A DNA stretch of 64,000 nt, taken from the NCBI RefSeq assembly GCF_004363655.1, contig NZ_SNZH01000016.1, positions 62,001 through 126,000 on the forward strand, read 5' to 3'. The notes beneath the pieces are model-generated. The model saw only the letters and a program-made list of their open reading frames with translations. It was not told the DNA's origin and searched no databases. Each line of letters opens with the position of its first letter. The first letter of the stretch is position 1. Source of the stretch: Tahibacter aquaticus (GTDB taxonomy: Bacteria > Pseudomonadota > Gammaproteobacteria > Xanthomonadales > Rhodanobacteraceae). Shown here piece by piece: positions 18,096-26,785 of the stretch. A program made the position numbers and the translations under genes.

Positions 18096-20144
18096 TCAGG
18101 CTGGATTGAGGTCGGCCCGGTCCCAGCCGTCCTTGGGTGCGAAGCGCTTGCCGTAGCGTCCGGCCAGGGTTTCCAGCTGGCTTTTCACCGCGGCTGCGCC
18201 TTCGCTGCGGATATGCGCAATCGGGCCGCCGCGGAACGGCGCGAAGCCCGTGCCGAAGATCACGCCGGCGTCGAGCAGGTCGGCATTCTCGACCACGCCC
18301 TCGGCCAGGCAGGCGACCGATTCGTTGAGCATGGGCAGGATCATGCGATCGATCATGTCGGCCGGTGCTTCGTAGTTAGGATCGACTTCGGGCTTGACCG
18401 GCTTGCCGTCCTGCCAGACGTAGAAGCCCTGGCCGTCCTTCTTGCCGCGCTTGCCCGACTCCAGCAGCGATTCCATGCCCTTGGGAATATCCAGGCCGAG
18501 GAACTCGGCGAGGATCTTGCCGACCGAGGCACAGACGTCCAGGCCTACCGTATCAGCCAGCTCGATCGGGCCCATCGGCATGCCGAATTTCTTCGCCGCC
18601 TTGTCCAGTACCGGACCGGGCACGCCTTCGCTGTACAAGGTCATCGCCTCGAGCAGGTAGGGCATGAGGATGCGGTTGACCAGGAAGCCTGGCGAACTCT
18701 TCACCGGCACAGGCAGCTTGTCGATGGCCTTGCAGAAAGCCAGCGCTCGTTTGACCGCGGCAGGATCGAGGCCGTCGTGGGTGACCACTTCGACCAGCGG
18801 CATCATCGCGACCGGATTGAAAAAGTGCAGACCGAGAAAAAGGTGCGGGCGCTGCAGCCCGGGTTTGAGCGCATCCAGCGGAATGCTGGAGGTATTGGTC
18901 GCGAGCAGCTCGCCTTCGTGGAACTGCGCCTCGACCTGGGCGTACAGGGCTTGCTTGGCTTCGAGGTTTTCGTAGATCGCCTCGATCACGAGATCGGCCT
19001 TGGCCACGCCGGCACCTTCGACGTCGGCGCGCAGGCGTTCCAGCGCCGGGTTGATGCGTTCCGGCGTCTTCAGGCGCTTGCCGAACAGGTCGCGGGCACG
19101 GTCCAGGGCAGGCTGGACGAATTTCATCTCGCGGTCCTGCAGGGTGACCTGGAAGCCGCGCAGGGCGCACCAGGCCGCGATGTCGCCGCCCATCACGCCG
19201 GCGCCGACCACATGTACGTGTTCGATCTCGTGAGCCGTGCCGCTGCCCAGACCCTTGAGCTGTTCCTGAAGGAAGAACACGCGGATCAGGTTGCGCGCGG
19301 TCGAGCTTTGCGCCAGCTTGGCCACGGCACGGGCTTCATTGTTGAGGCGCTGGCTGATGCCGCCGCCGCGGCGCCAGGTTTCGATCAGCGCGAACGGTGC
19401 GGGATAGTGCGCCGGGCTGGCCTTGGCCGCCGTCTGCTTGCGCACCAGAGGCGCGAGGATCTGCCGCGCCGGCCAGGTATTCGTGGCCCAGGCCAGGGCG
19501 CGTTGCTTGAGCGGGCGCTGGCCGGGGTGAAGAATCATTTCGCGGGCTTTCTCCACCAGCAATTCGGGCGAAGCCAGCGCGTCGACCAGGCCCAGTGCGC
19601 GGGCATTTTCGGCCGAGGCGTTGCGGCCGCTGAGCATGAGTTCCAGCGCTGCCGGCGCACCGATCAGATACGGCAGGCGGGCGCTGCCGCCCCAGCCCGG
19701 GAAGATGCCGAGCTTGACTTCGGGCAGGCCTATGCGCGTGGACGGATCGCGGCTGGCGACGCGGTAGCGGCAGGCCAGGGCGAGTTCGGTGCCACCGCCC
19801 ATGCAATGGCCATGGATGGCGGCAACCGTACGGCAGGGCAGGCGGGCGAAGCGCTCGAATACGCGCTGGCCGTTCTGGATCGACTCGAGCACCGAGCCGG
19901 TTTTCTCGTACTGTTCGAATTCCTTGATGTCGGCGCCCGCAATGAAGCCGGCACTCTTGGCCGAACGCACGATGACGCCCTTCGGCGGCTCGATGGACAG
20001 GCGCTCGATGATCTCGCCGAGTTCGTCCAGCACGGCACGGGAAAATGTATTGACGCTGGACCCGGCTCGGTCAAAGCTCAGCACGACAATGCCGTCGTTG
20101 CCGCGTTCGGTCTTCCAGTGGGAAAAGCGGAGTCCTTCAAACAT
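18096..20144 (-). CDS. FadB/FadJ-like fused enoyl-CoA hydratase / 3-hydroxyacyl-CoA dehydrogenase
   Basis: 682 residues. The N-terminal crotonase domain (about 1-190) has the oxyanion-hole stretch IAGADIKEF and both catalytic glutamates, in GGGTELALA and GLPEVKLGIFPGWGGS. The dehydrogenase half (about 310-680) has the NAD motif VVGAGVMGGDIA, the catalytic His-containing LHFFNPVAMMPLVEVV and the C-terminal HCDH repeats. It should carry out the middle steps of beta-oxidation. No thiolase (fadA/fadI) partner is adjacent, which is closer to a FadJ-type or stand-alone arrangement. It is convergent with panE and divergent from the gene at 20336, with a 191-bp promoter gap. Confidence 0.92.
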   Translation of the reverse strand: MFEGLRFSHWKTERGNDGIVVLSFDRAGSSVNTFSRAVLDELGEIIERLSIEPPKGVIVRSAKSAGFIAGADIKEFEQYEKTGSVLESIQNGQRVFERFARLPCRTVAAIHGHCMGGGTELALACRYRVASRDPSTRIGLPEVKLGIFPGWGGSARLPYLIGAPAALELMLSGRNASAENARALGLVDALASPELLVEKAREMILHPGQRPLKQRALAWATNTWPARQILAPLVRKQTAAKASPAHYPAPFALIETWRRGGGISQRLNNEARAVAKLAQSSTARNLIRVFFLQEQLKGLGSGTAHEIEHVHVVGAGVMGGDIAAWCALRGFQVTLQDREMKFVQPALDRARDLFGKRLKTPERINPALERLRADVEGAGVAKADLVIEAIYENLEAKQALYAQVEAQFHEGELLATNTSSIPLDALKPGLQRPHLFLGLHFFNPVAMMPLVEVVTHDGLDPAAVKRALAFCKAIDKLPVPVKSSPGFLVNRILMPYLLEAMTLYSEGVPGPVLDKAAKKFGMPMGPIELADTVGLDVCASVGKILAEFLGLDIPKGMESLLESGKRGKKDGQGFYVWQDGKPVKPEVDPNYEAPADMIDRMILPMLNESVACLAEGVVENADLLDAGVIFGTGFAPFRGGPIAHIRSEGAAAVKSQLETLAGRYGKRFAPKDGWDRADLNPA

Positions 20145-20335
20145 GGCGGCCGGCTTGGAGTAGGGGCGGGCTATGATCAGTGGTGCCTGCGCCTCTGGTC
20201 AATCCGCGGTGGTAGGGATATGGTCGGCCGCCAGCGGTCTGTAACGGATGATGGGACGAGCGAGCTGCTTTCGACTCATTCGTTACAGGTCACTGGTGGT
20301 CGTGGAGTAGTCATGCAAGGGGCCAGCGGCAGCGC

Positions 20336-20824
20336 GTGAACCTGGATAACAGCGAAAGCCAACTCAGCTCCCGCCTGTTCGATCGCGTGCTCGCGTCGAA
20401 GCAGAACCTCGTCGCGGTCGAAACCGTCGACGTTGCCGACGTGATGGCGCAGTTCCGCCAGTTCGCGCTGCGCAGCGGGCAGTCCATCTACCAGTGGCAG
20501 GACGACCTGGGCATCAGCTCGCTGCGCGAAGGCGAAGTGCGCGTACCGGGCTCCAAGCGCATGGCAGACGCGCTGCGCTATATCCTGCAAAGCATGCATT
20601 TTGGAATTTATATCTTCACCGAGGCGGAAGGCCATCTGCGTCCGCCCAATACCGGCCTGTTGCGCCAGATCGGCCGTGCCCGCGGCGGCAACGAACGCAA
20701 GGTGGTCTTCATCGGGGCCAAGCTGAACATGCCGGAAAGCCTCGAGGAAGTGACCGAACACCTCAGCGTCGAGCGGATCATGCCGCAGCGGCCGCGCCTG
20801 CGTGACGGACGCTGGGTGATCTGA
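20336..20824 (+). CDS. Stand-alone protein resembling the N-terminal domain of Ycf46-type AAA ATPases
   Basis: 162 residues, no P-loop. The pattern LASKQNLVAVETVDVADVMA, then SIYQWQDDLG, then a helix leading to FGIYIFTEAEGHLRPPNT, then KVVFIGAKLNMPESLEEV resembles the pre-AAA domain of Ycf46-like ATPases: an NLVAVET-type strand, an xxYxW strand, an IFxExxxxL strand, and a strand ending in P-E-LE-E. The assignment is by pattern only. The GTG start at 20336 overlaps the stop of a nine-codon reading frame (20313-20338, GTGA). Its stop overlaps the next ATG (ATGA at 20824 region), coupling it tightly to the c-di-GMP gene. A role as an adaptor for that protein is inference. Confidence 0.7.
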   Translation: MNLDNSESQLSSRLFDRVLASKQNLVAVETVDVADVMAQFRQFALRSGQSIYQWQDDLGISSLREGEVRVPGSKRMADALRYILQSMHFGIYIFTEAEGHLRPPNTGLLRQIGRARGGNERKVVFIGAKLNMPESLEEVTEHLSVERIMPQRPRLRDGRWVI

Positions 20825-23433
20825 TGGCGCGCGAGGAAAAAGGCCAAGGCTCGGTACTTATCGTCGCCACCAATCGTGACGACCGGCGCGTTCTGTTCGA
20901 TACCCTGGACGGGCAGAACTTCGACGCGATCTACACCGCCAAGGATCTGCAGCAGGCGTTGGCTTTCCTCAACCAGGATCCGGACATCGACGTCGTCCTG
21001 ATCGAGTTCGTCGGTGCGGCCAAGGAAGCGGTGGCTTTCTGCACGCAGATGAAAGGCGACGAGCGCCTGGCGCGTGTGCCGGTGATCGGCCTGCTGCCGC
21101 AGGAATCGGGCGAACGCCACTGGGACTGGGCGCGCATGCCGCCCGGCGTGATCGACTGGCTGCGTTCGCCGGTCGACGGTTCCGAGGCGCTGGCGCGCAT
21201 CCGCCAGGCCTTGAGTGCCAGTCGCAGCAGCAACGGCGAAACCAGCACCAAGCCGGTGGCGGCCGATCGCTATCAGTTTGCCTTCGAAGGCAGCCTGGAC
21301 GAGCTGATCATTTCCGATCCCAAGAGCGGCCGCATCACCGAGGTCAACCCGGTGTTCCTGCAGCGCTCGGGCCTGCCTCTGGCCCAGGTCGTCGACCAGC
21401 CGCTGGACATCATCAGCAAGAGCCATACGCGCGAGCAGCGGGTGGAGTTGACTGCGCGCCTGACCCGCGAAGGCAGCGTGCGCTACCGTTGCCAGAAACC
21501 GCGTGCCGACGGTGGCAGCTATCCGGTCGACGTGGTGACGCGGCTGGCCGTGCGCGCGGGCAAGCTGGTGCATTTCACCATCCTGCGCGACCTGGGCGAG
21601 CTGGGCCGGCTACAGCAGTCGCTGGGTCTGCTGGCCGAGGCGATCGAAGTGGGCGCCGGCGACGAAGGCGTCAAACAGGTCGTGCGCCTGCTGGTCGACT
21701 GGCTGGAACTCGATTACGTCACCCTGGTTTCGGCGCGGCAGGACCAGCCCAACGAAATTCAGCCGATCACCTTGTACCAGCGCGTCAGCATGCCCGGCGA
21801 CGCACCCGATCCACTCAAGCAGCCCACCTTGCGCCAGGTGCTGGACGGCAGCAGCGTGATCCATCTGGCCGAGGCGTGGAAGCGGGTGGAGCAGGATTCC
21901 TTCCTCGGTTTCACGCGTTTCGAAGCTTTCGTCGGCCTGCCGCTGCGCGACGAGCGGCGCACCGTGCTTGGCGCTCTGCTGCTAGGCCGTCGTGCCGCGC
22001 TGCCTGAATCCACCACCATCGTCGATACCTTGCGCGTCGCTGCAGGCCGGCTGGCGCTGGAGCTGGAACTGCGCCGTTCCCGCGACCAGGGCAAGGCCAA
22101 GGCATTGCAGGATGCGCTGACCGGACTGCCCAACCGCCTGCTGTTCAACGATCGCCTGGAAACCACGATCAACGAAGCGCACCGCACCGGCGAAATGTTC
22201 GCCGTGCTGTTCGTCGACCTGGACCGCTTCAAGAACATCAACGATTCCCTGGGCCATGGCGTCGGCGACCAGGTACTGGACGCGGTTTCGCGTCGCCTGC
22301 GCGCCAGCGTGCGCGCGTCCGATACCGTAGCCCGCTACGCTGGCGACGAGTTCACCCTGATCCTGCGCCACATCGTGCAGCGCGACGACGTGATGCGCAT
22401 CGCCGAGAAGATCGTCCGCGTCATGGAAGTGCCGCTAACCCTGGAGGACGGCTCCGAGCTGCATATCACCGCGTCCATCGGCATCAGCTTCTATCCCGAC
22501 GACGCGACCACGGCCGAGCGCCTGCTCAAGCACGCCGACGTGGCCATGTACAGCGCCAAGGGCATGGGGCGCAACAACTTCCAGACCTATGTCGCCGTGC
22601 CGGAGGAATCGCACCAGCAGCGCATTGCCTTGGAAACCAAGCTGCGCGTGGCCGAACGCAACAACGAGCTGCGCGTCTATTACCAGCCCCAGGTCGATTC
22701 GCTGACCGAAGATATCGTCGGCATGGAAGCGTTGATCCGCTGGGAGCATCCGGAACTGGGCATGATCAGCCCCGGCTTCTTCATCCCCTTGGCTGAGGAG
22801 ACCGGGCTTATCGTTTCCATCGGCGAATGGGTGCTGCGCGTGGCCTGCAACGATACCAAGCGCTGGCAGAACCGCTTCAACCTGCCGCTGCGGATCAGCG
22901 TCAATCTGTCGGCACTGCAGATCAAGCAGCCCAATCTGGTCGAGATCGTGCGCAATGTGATCGACGAGACGGGCATCGACCCCACCTTGCTCGACCTGGA
23001 AGTCACCGAAAGCATCAGCGTCAAGTCGATTCCGAACCTGATGGAAACACTGCAGGCCCTGCGTGACCTGGGCTGCCGCATTTCCATCGACGATTTCGGC
23101 ACCGGTCAGTCCTCGCTCGACTACATCCGCCGTTTCCCGGCGGACAAGATCAAGATCGACCAAGTGTTCGTACGCAACATCGGCGTCGATCCCGACGACG
23201 AGGCGATCGTGCGCGCCACTATCAACATGGCGCACAGCCTCAAGCTCGGCGTAGTCGCCGAGGGCGTGGAGATCGAGGAGCATTTCAATTTCCTGCGCGA
23301 CCATGGCTGCGAGGAGCTGCAGGGCTATCTGTTCTGCCGGCCGCTGGCGCCGGTCAGTTTCGAGAACATGCTGGCCGAGCGGGAGCGCCTGTTCGGCGCC
23401 GGTAGCGGCAGCGTGGAAATTACGGCACGCTGA
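20824..23433 (+). CDS. REC-PAS-GAF-GGDEF-EAL c-di-GMP protein (FimX-like layout)
   Basis: 869 residues. Order: a degenerate receiver-like domain (about 8-130) lacking the usual acidic pair and LDxxMP phosphosite; PAS (about 150-265); GAF-like (about 275-420); GGDEF (about 430-595); EAL (about 610-860). The GGDEF site reads AGDEF (506-510) with the inhibitory-site RASD (497-500) exactly five residues upstream. The EAL motif (635-637) is intact, as are DDFGTGQSSL and the late EGVE motif. This predicts phosphodiesterase activity and possibly a cyclase or GTP-sensing GGDEF. True FimX proteins have degenerate GGDEF/EAL sites, so this is not an ordinary FimX. It is coupled to the Ycf46-N-like gene. 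Confidence 0.93.
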   Translation: MAREEKGQGSVLIVATNRDDRRVLFDTLDGQNFDAIYTAKDLQQALAFLNQDPDIDVVLIEFVGAAKEAVAFCTQMKGDERLARVPVIGLLPQESGERHWDWARMPPGVIDWLRSPVDGSEALARIRQALSASRSSNGETSTKPVAADRYQFAFEGSLDELIISDPKSGRITEVNPVFLQRSGLPLAQVVDQPLDIISKSHTREQRVELTARLTREGSVRYRCQKPRADGGSYPVDVVTRLAVRAGKLVHFTILRDLGELGRLQQSLGLLAEAIEVGAGDEGVKQVVRLLVDWLELDYVTLVSARQDQPNEIQPITLYQRVSMPGDAPDPLKQPTLRQVLDGSSVIHLAEAWKRVEQDSFLGFTRFEAFVGLPLRDERRTVLGALLLGRRAALPESTTIVDTLRVAAGRLALELELRRSRDQGKAKALQDALTGLPNRLLFNDRLETTINEAHRTGEMFAVLFVDLDRFKNINDSLGHGVGDQVLDAVSRRLRASVRASDTVARYAGDEFTLILRHIVQRDDVMRIAEKIVRVMEVPLTLEDGSELHITASIGISFYPDDATTAERLLKHADVAMYSAKGMGRNNFQTYVAVPEESHQQRIALETKLRVAERNNELRVYYQPQVDSLTEDIVGMEALIRWEHPELGMISPGFFIPLAEETGLIVSIGEWVLRVACNDTKRWQNRFNLPLRISVNLSALQIKQPNLVEIVRNVIDETGIDPTLLDLEVTESISVKSIPNLMETLQALRDLGCRISIDDFGTGQSSLDYIRRFPADKIKIDQVFVRNIGVDPDDEAIVRATINMAHSLKLGVVAEGVEIEEHFNFLRDHGCEELQGYLFCRPLAPVSFENMLAERERLFGAGSGSVEITAR

Positions 23434-23489
23434 GTCCGCTTGCGCGGCAGCCTCGGCAGTAAGTGCAAGACCTGAAGTTGAAGTCGGTT

Positions 23490-23518
23490 GGAACTTCCGC
23501 GCAAAACCCGTGGTCTTG
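23490..23518 (+). promoter_or_regulatory. Sigma-E-type promoter of the rpoE operon
   Basis: GGAACTT (23490-23496), a perfect sigma-E -35, then 16 bases, then GTCTTG (23513-23518), close to the GTCTAA -10. It implies autoregulation of rpoE. The leader to the ATG at 23700 is about 175 bases. Confidence 0.6.
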
Positions 23519-23699
23519 AATGCGCCTGGCGCTGGCCGGGATCACGGTGGCACGACGCGGAGTACAGGACGTGGAAGCAGTGATGGGATTGGGATCGAAT
23601 TTGTTGGTCTGGGGACGCGAGCGTGATGCCGCCCCGCGGCGCGACGCGCCGCGGCCGGTGCAGGAGGCGGCGCCGGCAAGTGCAGGGAGTACGGCCCGG

Positions 23700-24287
23700 A
23701 TGGGCGACGAAGTTTCCGACAATCTGCTGGTGGAGCGCGTGCAGAAGGGCGACAAGCGCGCCTTCGATCTGCTCGTGCGCCGTTACCAGCACAAGGTAAT
23801 CAGTGTCATCTCGCGTTATGTGTCCGACTGGTCCGAATGCCAGGACGTCGCCCAGGAAGCCTTTATCCGTGCCTATCGCGCCATCGGTGCGTTCCGCGGC
23901 GACAGCGCCTTCTATACCTGGGTCTACCGTATCGCGATCAACACCGCCAAGAACTACCTGGTTTCCCAGGGCCGCCGCCCCCCCACCGACGACATCGCTG
24001 TCGATGATGCGGTACAGCTGGACTCCGGCATCCGCCTCAAAGACAGCGCCACGCCCGAACGCGAACTGCTGCGCCAGGAAATCGAACGGACCGTGTTCGC
24101 CACGGTCGAACAGCTGCCCGACGAACTGCGCAAGGCGATCACCTTGCGCGAAGTCGATGGGCTCTCCTACGAGGAGATCGCCGAGCAGATGCAATGTCCC
24201 ATCGGCACGGTGCGTTCCCGCATCTTCCGCGCCCGCGAGGCGATAGATACGCAGTTGCGTCCGCTGCTTGCGGACAGTGAGGTCTGA
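23700..24287 (+). CDS. rpoE: Extracytoplasmic-stress sigma factor RpoE (sigma-E)
   Basis: 195 residues. Region 2 has the family stretch VERVQKGDKRAFDLLVRRYQ and DVAQEAFIRAYRAIGAFRG with FYTWVYRIAINTAKN; region 4 has LPDELRKAITLREVDGLSYEEIA and GTVRSRIFRAREAI. I chose ATG 23700 because GDEVSDNLLVERVQ matches the family N-terminus and AGGGAG sits ten bases upstream. Longer in-frame starts (for example near 23583) are possible but add a low-complexity Arg/Pro/Ala segment. It heads rpoE-rseA-mucD with only two bases before rseA. A perfect GGAACTT in the leader points to self-activation. Confidence 0.95.
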   Translation: MGDEVSDNLLVERVQKGDKRAFDLLVRRYQHKVISVISRYVSDWSECQDVAQEAFIRAYRAIGAFRGDSAFYTWVYRIAINTAKNYLVSQGRRPPTDDIAVDDAVQLDSGIRLKDSATPERELLRQEIERTVFATVEQLPDELRKAITLREVDGLSYEEIAEQMQCPIGTVRSRIFRAREAIDTQLRPLLADSEV

Positions 24288-24289
24288 GC

Positions 24290-24934
24290 ATGAGCACTGA
24301 CATCAAAGAACAGCTTTCCGCGTTGATGGACGGCGAAATCGAGCGCGATGCGGCTCGTTTCGCCCTGCGCAGCGCTGCCGGCGAGCGGGCATTGGCCGCA
24401 AGCTGGTCGCGCTATCACGTAGCCCGCGACTGCCTCAAAGGTCAGCCGGTATTGCTGGCCGATGCAGGTTTTGCCTCGGCGATCATGGCCCGCATCGATG
24501 CCGAGGATGCAGCCGGCCAGGGCCGCGGCGGCGGTAGCCGCTGGATGCGCTATCTTTCCGGCGGTGCGGTAGCGGCGGCCGTGGCTGTGGTGGCGCTGAT
24601 CGCATCGGCGCCGGAAAGCGAAACCGGACCGAACCGTGCCGTTGGCAGTGGCGTTACCGTTGCCGCTTCGCCCCGCACGCCCCTCTTCAATGACAGCCTG
24701 GTGCGATCGGGCGGCCCGCAACTGGCCCAGCCGGCCTCGGCCACCGTAGGCGGCGATACGTTCTTCGCTCCTGCCTACGATCTGCGCTCGCAGCCGTCCA
24801 ACAACTGGCGCCCTGTAGACCCGGCGCAGGCTCAGGCCGCGATGCGTAGCCCGAATGCGCCGTATGTGCTGCTGCTCGTGCCGATGCAGTCAGCCGTGCC
24901 GGCCGACAAGAGTGGCCAGCCGCGCCTGCAGTAA
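24290..24934 (+). CDS. rseA: RseA-type anti-sigma-E factor
   Basis: 214 residues. The N-terminal cytoplasmic domain (about 1-80) has the RseA start KEQLSALMDGEIERDAARFAL and WSRYHVARDCLKG. One membrane helix lies at about 85-105 (YLSGGAVAAAVAVVALIA), and the rest is periplasmic, rich in Ser, Pro and Ala. It should bind and inhibit RpoE until cleaved by envelope proteases. It is two bases downstream of rpoE. No rseB follows; the next gene is mucD, as in Xanthomonas. Confidence 0.92.
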   Translation: MSTDIKEQLSALMDGEIERDAARFALRSAAGERALAASWSRYHVARDCLKGQPVLLADAGFASAIMARIDAEDAAGQGRGGGSRWMRYLSGGAVAAAVAVVALIASAPESETGPNRAVGSGVTVAASPRTPLFNDSLVRSGGPQLAQPASATVGGDTFFAPAYDLRSQPSNNWRPVDPAQAQAAMRSPNAPYVLLLVPMQSAVPADKSGQPRLQ

Positions 24935-25060
24935 CTCGCCAGATCGCTGTATTCCCATCGCGCCGCAGTGGTCCAGCCCCTGCGGCGCGATGTTGCGTTC
25001 GCGCTTGAATCCCGTCGTCGCGGCGCCAGATGAACCGCCAGCAACGCAACCTGCAGGCAA

Positions 25061-25088
25061 GGAACTTTGCCGTCGCGGCATTCTCCAA
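25061..25088 (+). promoter_or_regulatory. Second sigma-E-type promoter, for mucD
   Basis: A perfect GGAACTT (25061-25067) is followed after 15 bases by CTCCAA (25083-25088), matching four of six bases of GTCTAA. It sits about 75 bases before the mucD ATG and would let sigma-E raise mucD independently of rpoE-rseA. Confidence 0.55.
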
Positions 25089-25161
25089 TGCGCCGTCCGG
25101 GCTTACCCGGGAACGCCTGGCAGACAGGCTACCATTCCAAAAATCAGCAAAGGCAAATCGT

Positions 25162-26592
25162 ATGCAAAAGAGCATGATGAAGTCTTTCGTGCTGTCGCTG
25201 CTGTTGTTGGCGGCGGCATCGGCGCAGGCCTACGACCTTCCGGATTTCACTCCTCTGGTCGACAAGAACGGTCCCGCCGTGGTGAACGTGCAGGCGCGGC
25301 AGAACCCCAACGAAAGCGCCAATGCCGACCGCGACGATGGAGCCGACGACGAGCAGGTGCCCGAGATCTTCCGCCGCTTCTTCGGTCCCGGCGGTCCTGG
25401 CAATCCGGGCGGTCCGCGCGGCGGCCGTCCCGGCGGCACCTCGCTGGGCTCGGGGTTCATCATTTCCACCGATGGCTACATCCTGACCAATAACCACGTG
25501 GTCGATGGTGCCGACAGCGTGACGGTGCGTTTGTCCGATCGGCGCGAGCTTGACGCCAAGGTTGTCGGTACCGACGCGCAATACGACATTGCCCTGCTCA
25601 AGGTTTCGGCCAGCGATCTGCCGGCCGTGACCATCGGCGACTCCAAGAAACTCAAGGCCGGCCAATGGGTGCTGGCAATCGGCTCGCCGTTCGGCTTCGA
25701 TCATTCCGTCACTGCCGGTATCGTCAGTGCCGTCAGCCGCAGCTTCGGCGGTCGCGACCAGCAATACGTACCCTTCATCCAGACCGACGTGGCGATCAAC
25801 CGCGGCAACTCCGGCGGCCCGCTGTTCAACCTCAACGGCGAAGTCGTCGGCATCAATTCGCAGATCCTGTCCAATACCGGCGGCTTCATGGGCGTGTCCT
25901 TCGCCATTCCCATCGACACCGCCATGAGCGCGGTCAAGCAGATCAAGGACAAGGGCTTCGTCTCGCGCGGCATGATCGGCGTGCAGATCCAGGACGTGAA
26001 CCGCGAATTGGCACAAAGCCTGGGCCTGCCGCGCACCGGCGGCGCGCTGGTCAACGCCATCACCGGCGGCAGCGCAGCGGAGAAGGCTGGGGTGAAAGTC
26101 GGCGACGTCATCCTCGGCTTCGGTGGTGTGGACGTGGTGCATTCGTCGGACCTGCCGCCGTTGGTCGGCGCCACCGCGCCCAACAGCAAGGTCGACCTGA
26201 GCCTGTTTCGCGATGGCAAAACCCTGACCGTGCCGGTGACTGTCGGCGAAGCCAGCCGCGACGCTACCGCCCAGGCGGCCGGCGGCGGCGAAGCGCCGAC
26301 GACCAATCCGTTGGGCATGGTGGTCGACGACCTCACGGCGGAACAGCGCCAGCAGCTGGGCATCAAGGAAGAAGGTGTCGTGGTTACCCGCATCACCGGC
26401 GTGCCGGCGCGGCGCGCGGCGCTGCAGCCGGGCGACATCGTGCTGATGGTCGGCAAGCAAAAGGTGAAGACCGCGGCAGAGTTCAACACCGCCGTAAAGG
26501 GCGTGCAGCCCGGCGAGTCGGTCATGCTGCTGGTGCGGCGCCAGGACGCCAGCCTGTTCGTGGCCGTCAGCGTGCCGAAGAAAACCGGCTGA
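25162..26592 (+). CDS. mucD: DegP/MucD periplasmic serine protease
   Basis: 476 residues. A signal peptide spans residues 1-23 (ending ASAQA). The trypsin-like domain has His in TNNHVVD (about 112), Asp in YDIALLK (about 142) and Ser in NRGNSGGP (about 217). Two PDZ domains follow (about 285-370 and 390-470). A Gly/Pro-rich linker at about 75-92 is longer than in E. coli DegP. It degrades or refolds damaged envelope proteins, matching its place in the sigma-E operon. ATG 25162 is supported by AAAGG at 25149-25153 and the signal peptide; the reading frame is open further upstream without looking coding. Confidence 0.95.
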   Translation: MQKSMMKSFVLSLLLLAAASAQAYDLPDFTPLVDKNGPAVVNVQARQNPNESANADRDDGADDEQVPEIFRRFFGPGGPGNPGGPRGGRPGGTSLGSGFIISTDGYILTNNHVVDGADSVTVRLSDRRELDAKVVGTDAQYDIALLKVSASDLPAVTIGDSKKLKAGQWVLAIGSPFGFDHSVTAGIVSAVSRSFGGRDQQYVPFIQTDVAINRGNSGGPLFNLNGEVVGINSQILSNTGGFMGVSFAIPIDTAMSAVKQIKDKGFVSRGMIGVQIQDVNRELAQSLGLPRTGGALVNAITGGSAAEKAGVKVGDVILGFGGVDVVHSSDLPPLVGATAPNSKVDLSLFRDGKTLTVPVTVGEASRDATAQAAGGGEAPTTNPLGMVVDDLTAEQRQQLGIKEEGVVVTRITGVPARRAALQPGDIVLMVGKQKVKTAAEFNTAVKGVQPGESVMLLVRRQDASLFVAVSVPKKTG

Positions 26593-26646
26593 CCCCGTCC
26601 TGGCCGGGCCGCAGGGCTTTGGCCTCGACAGGCGAACGCAAGACAG

Positions 26647-26673
26647 GACGGCGGAGCCCGCGGCTCCGCCGTC
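26647..26673 (+). terminator. Hairpin between mucD and lepA
   Basis: Perfect 12-bp stem GACGGCGGAGCC (26647-26658) / GGCTCCGCCGTC (26662-26673) with loop CGC. No T run follows, so it may act with Rho or as an mRNA 3'-end stabiliser. It separates the sigma-E operon from lepA. Confidence 0.5.
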
Positions 26674-26785
26674 TGCATTTGCAGCCGCTCGATGCGCGAT
26701 TCGGCGGGGGACGCGGCTTCGTGCGATAATGGCCGCTTTGCCGTCGCGCTACCTGTGCGACCGCTCCTCGCTCTGCGGCACCCCG

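Noticed and set aside
18060-20339. A 759-codon open frame on the plus strand
   Set aside because: It is antisense to the well-supported beta-oxidation gene, has a GC-skewed shadow composition and no recognisable domain. Long antisense frames are expected at this GC content.
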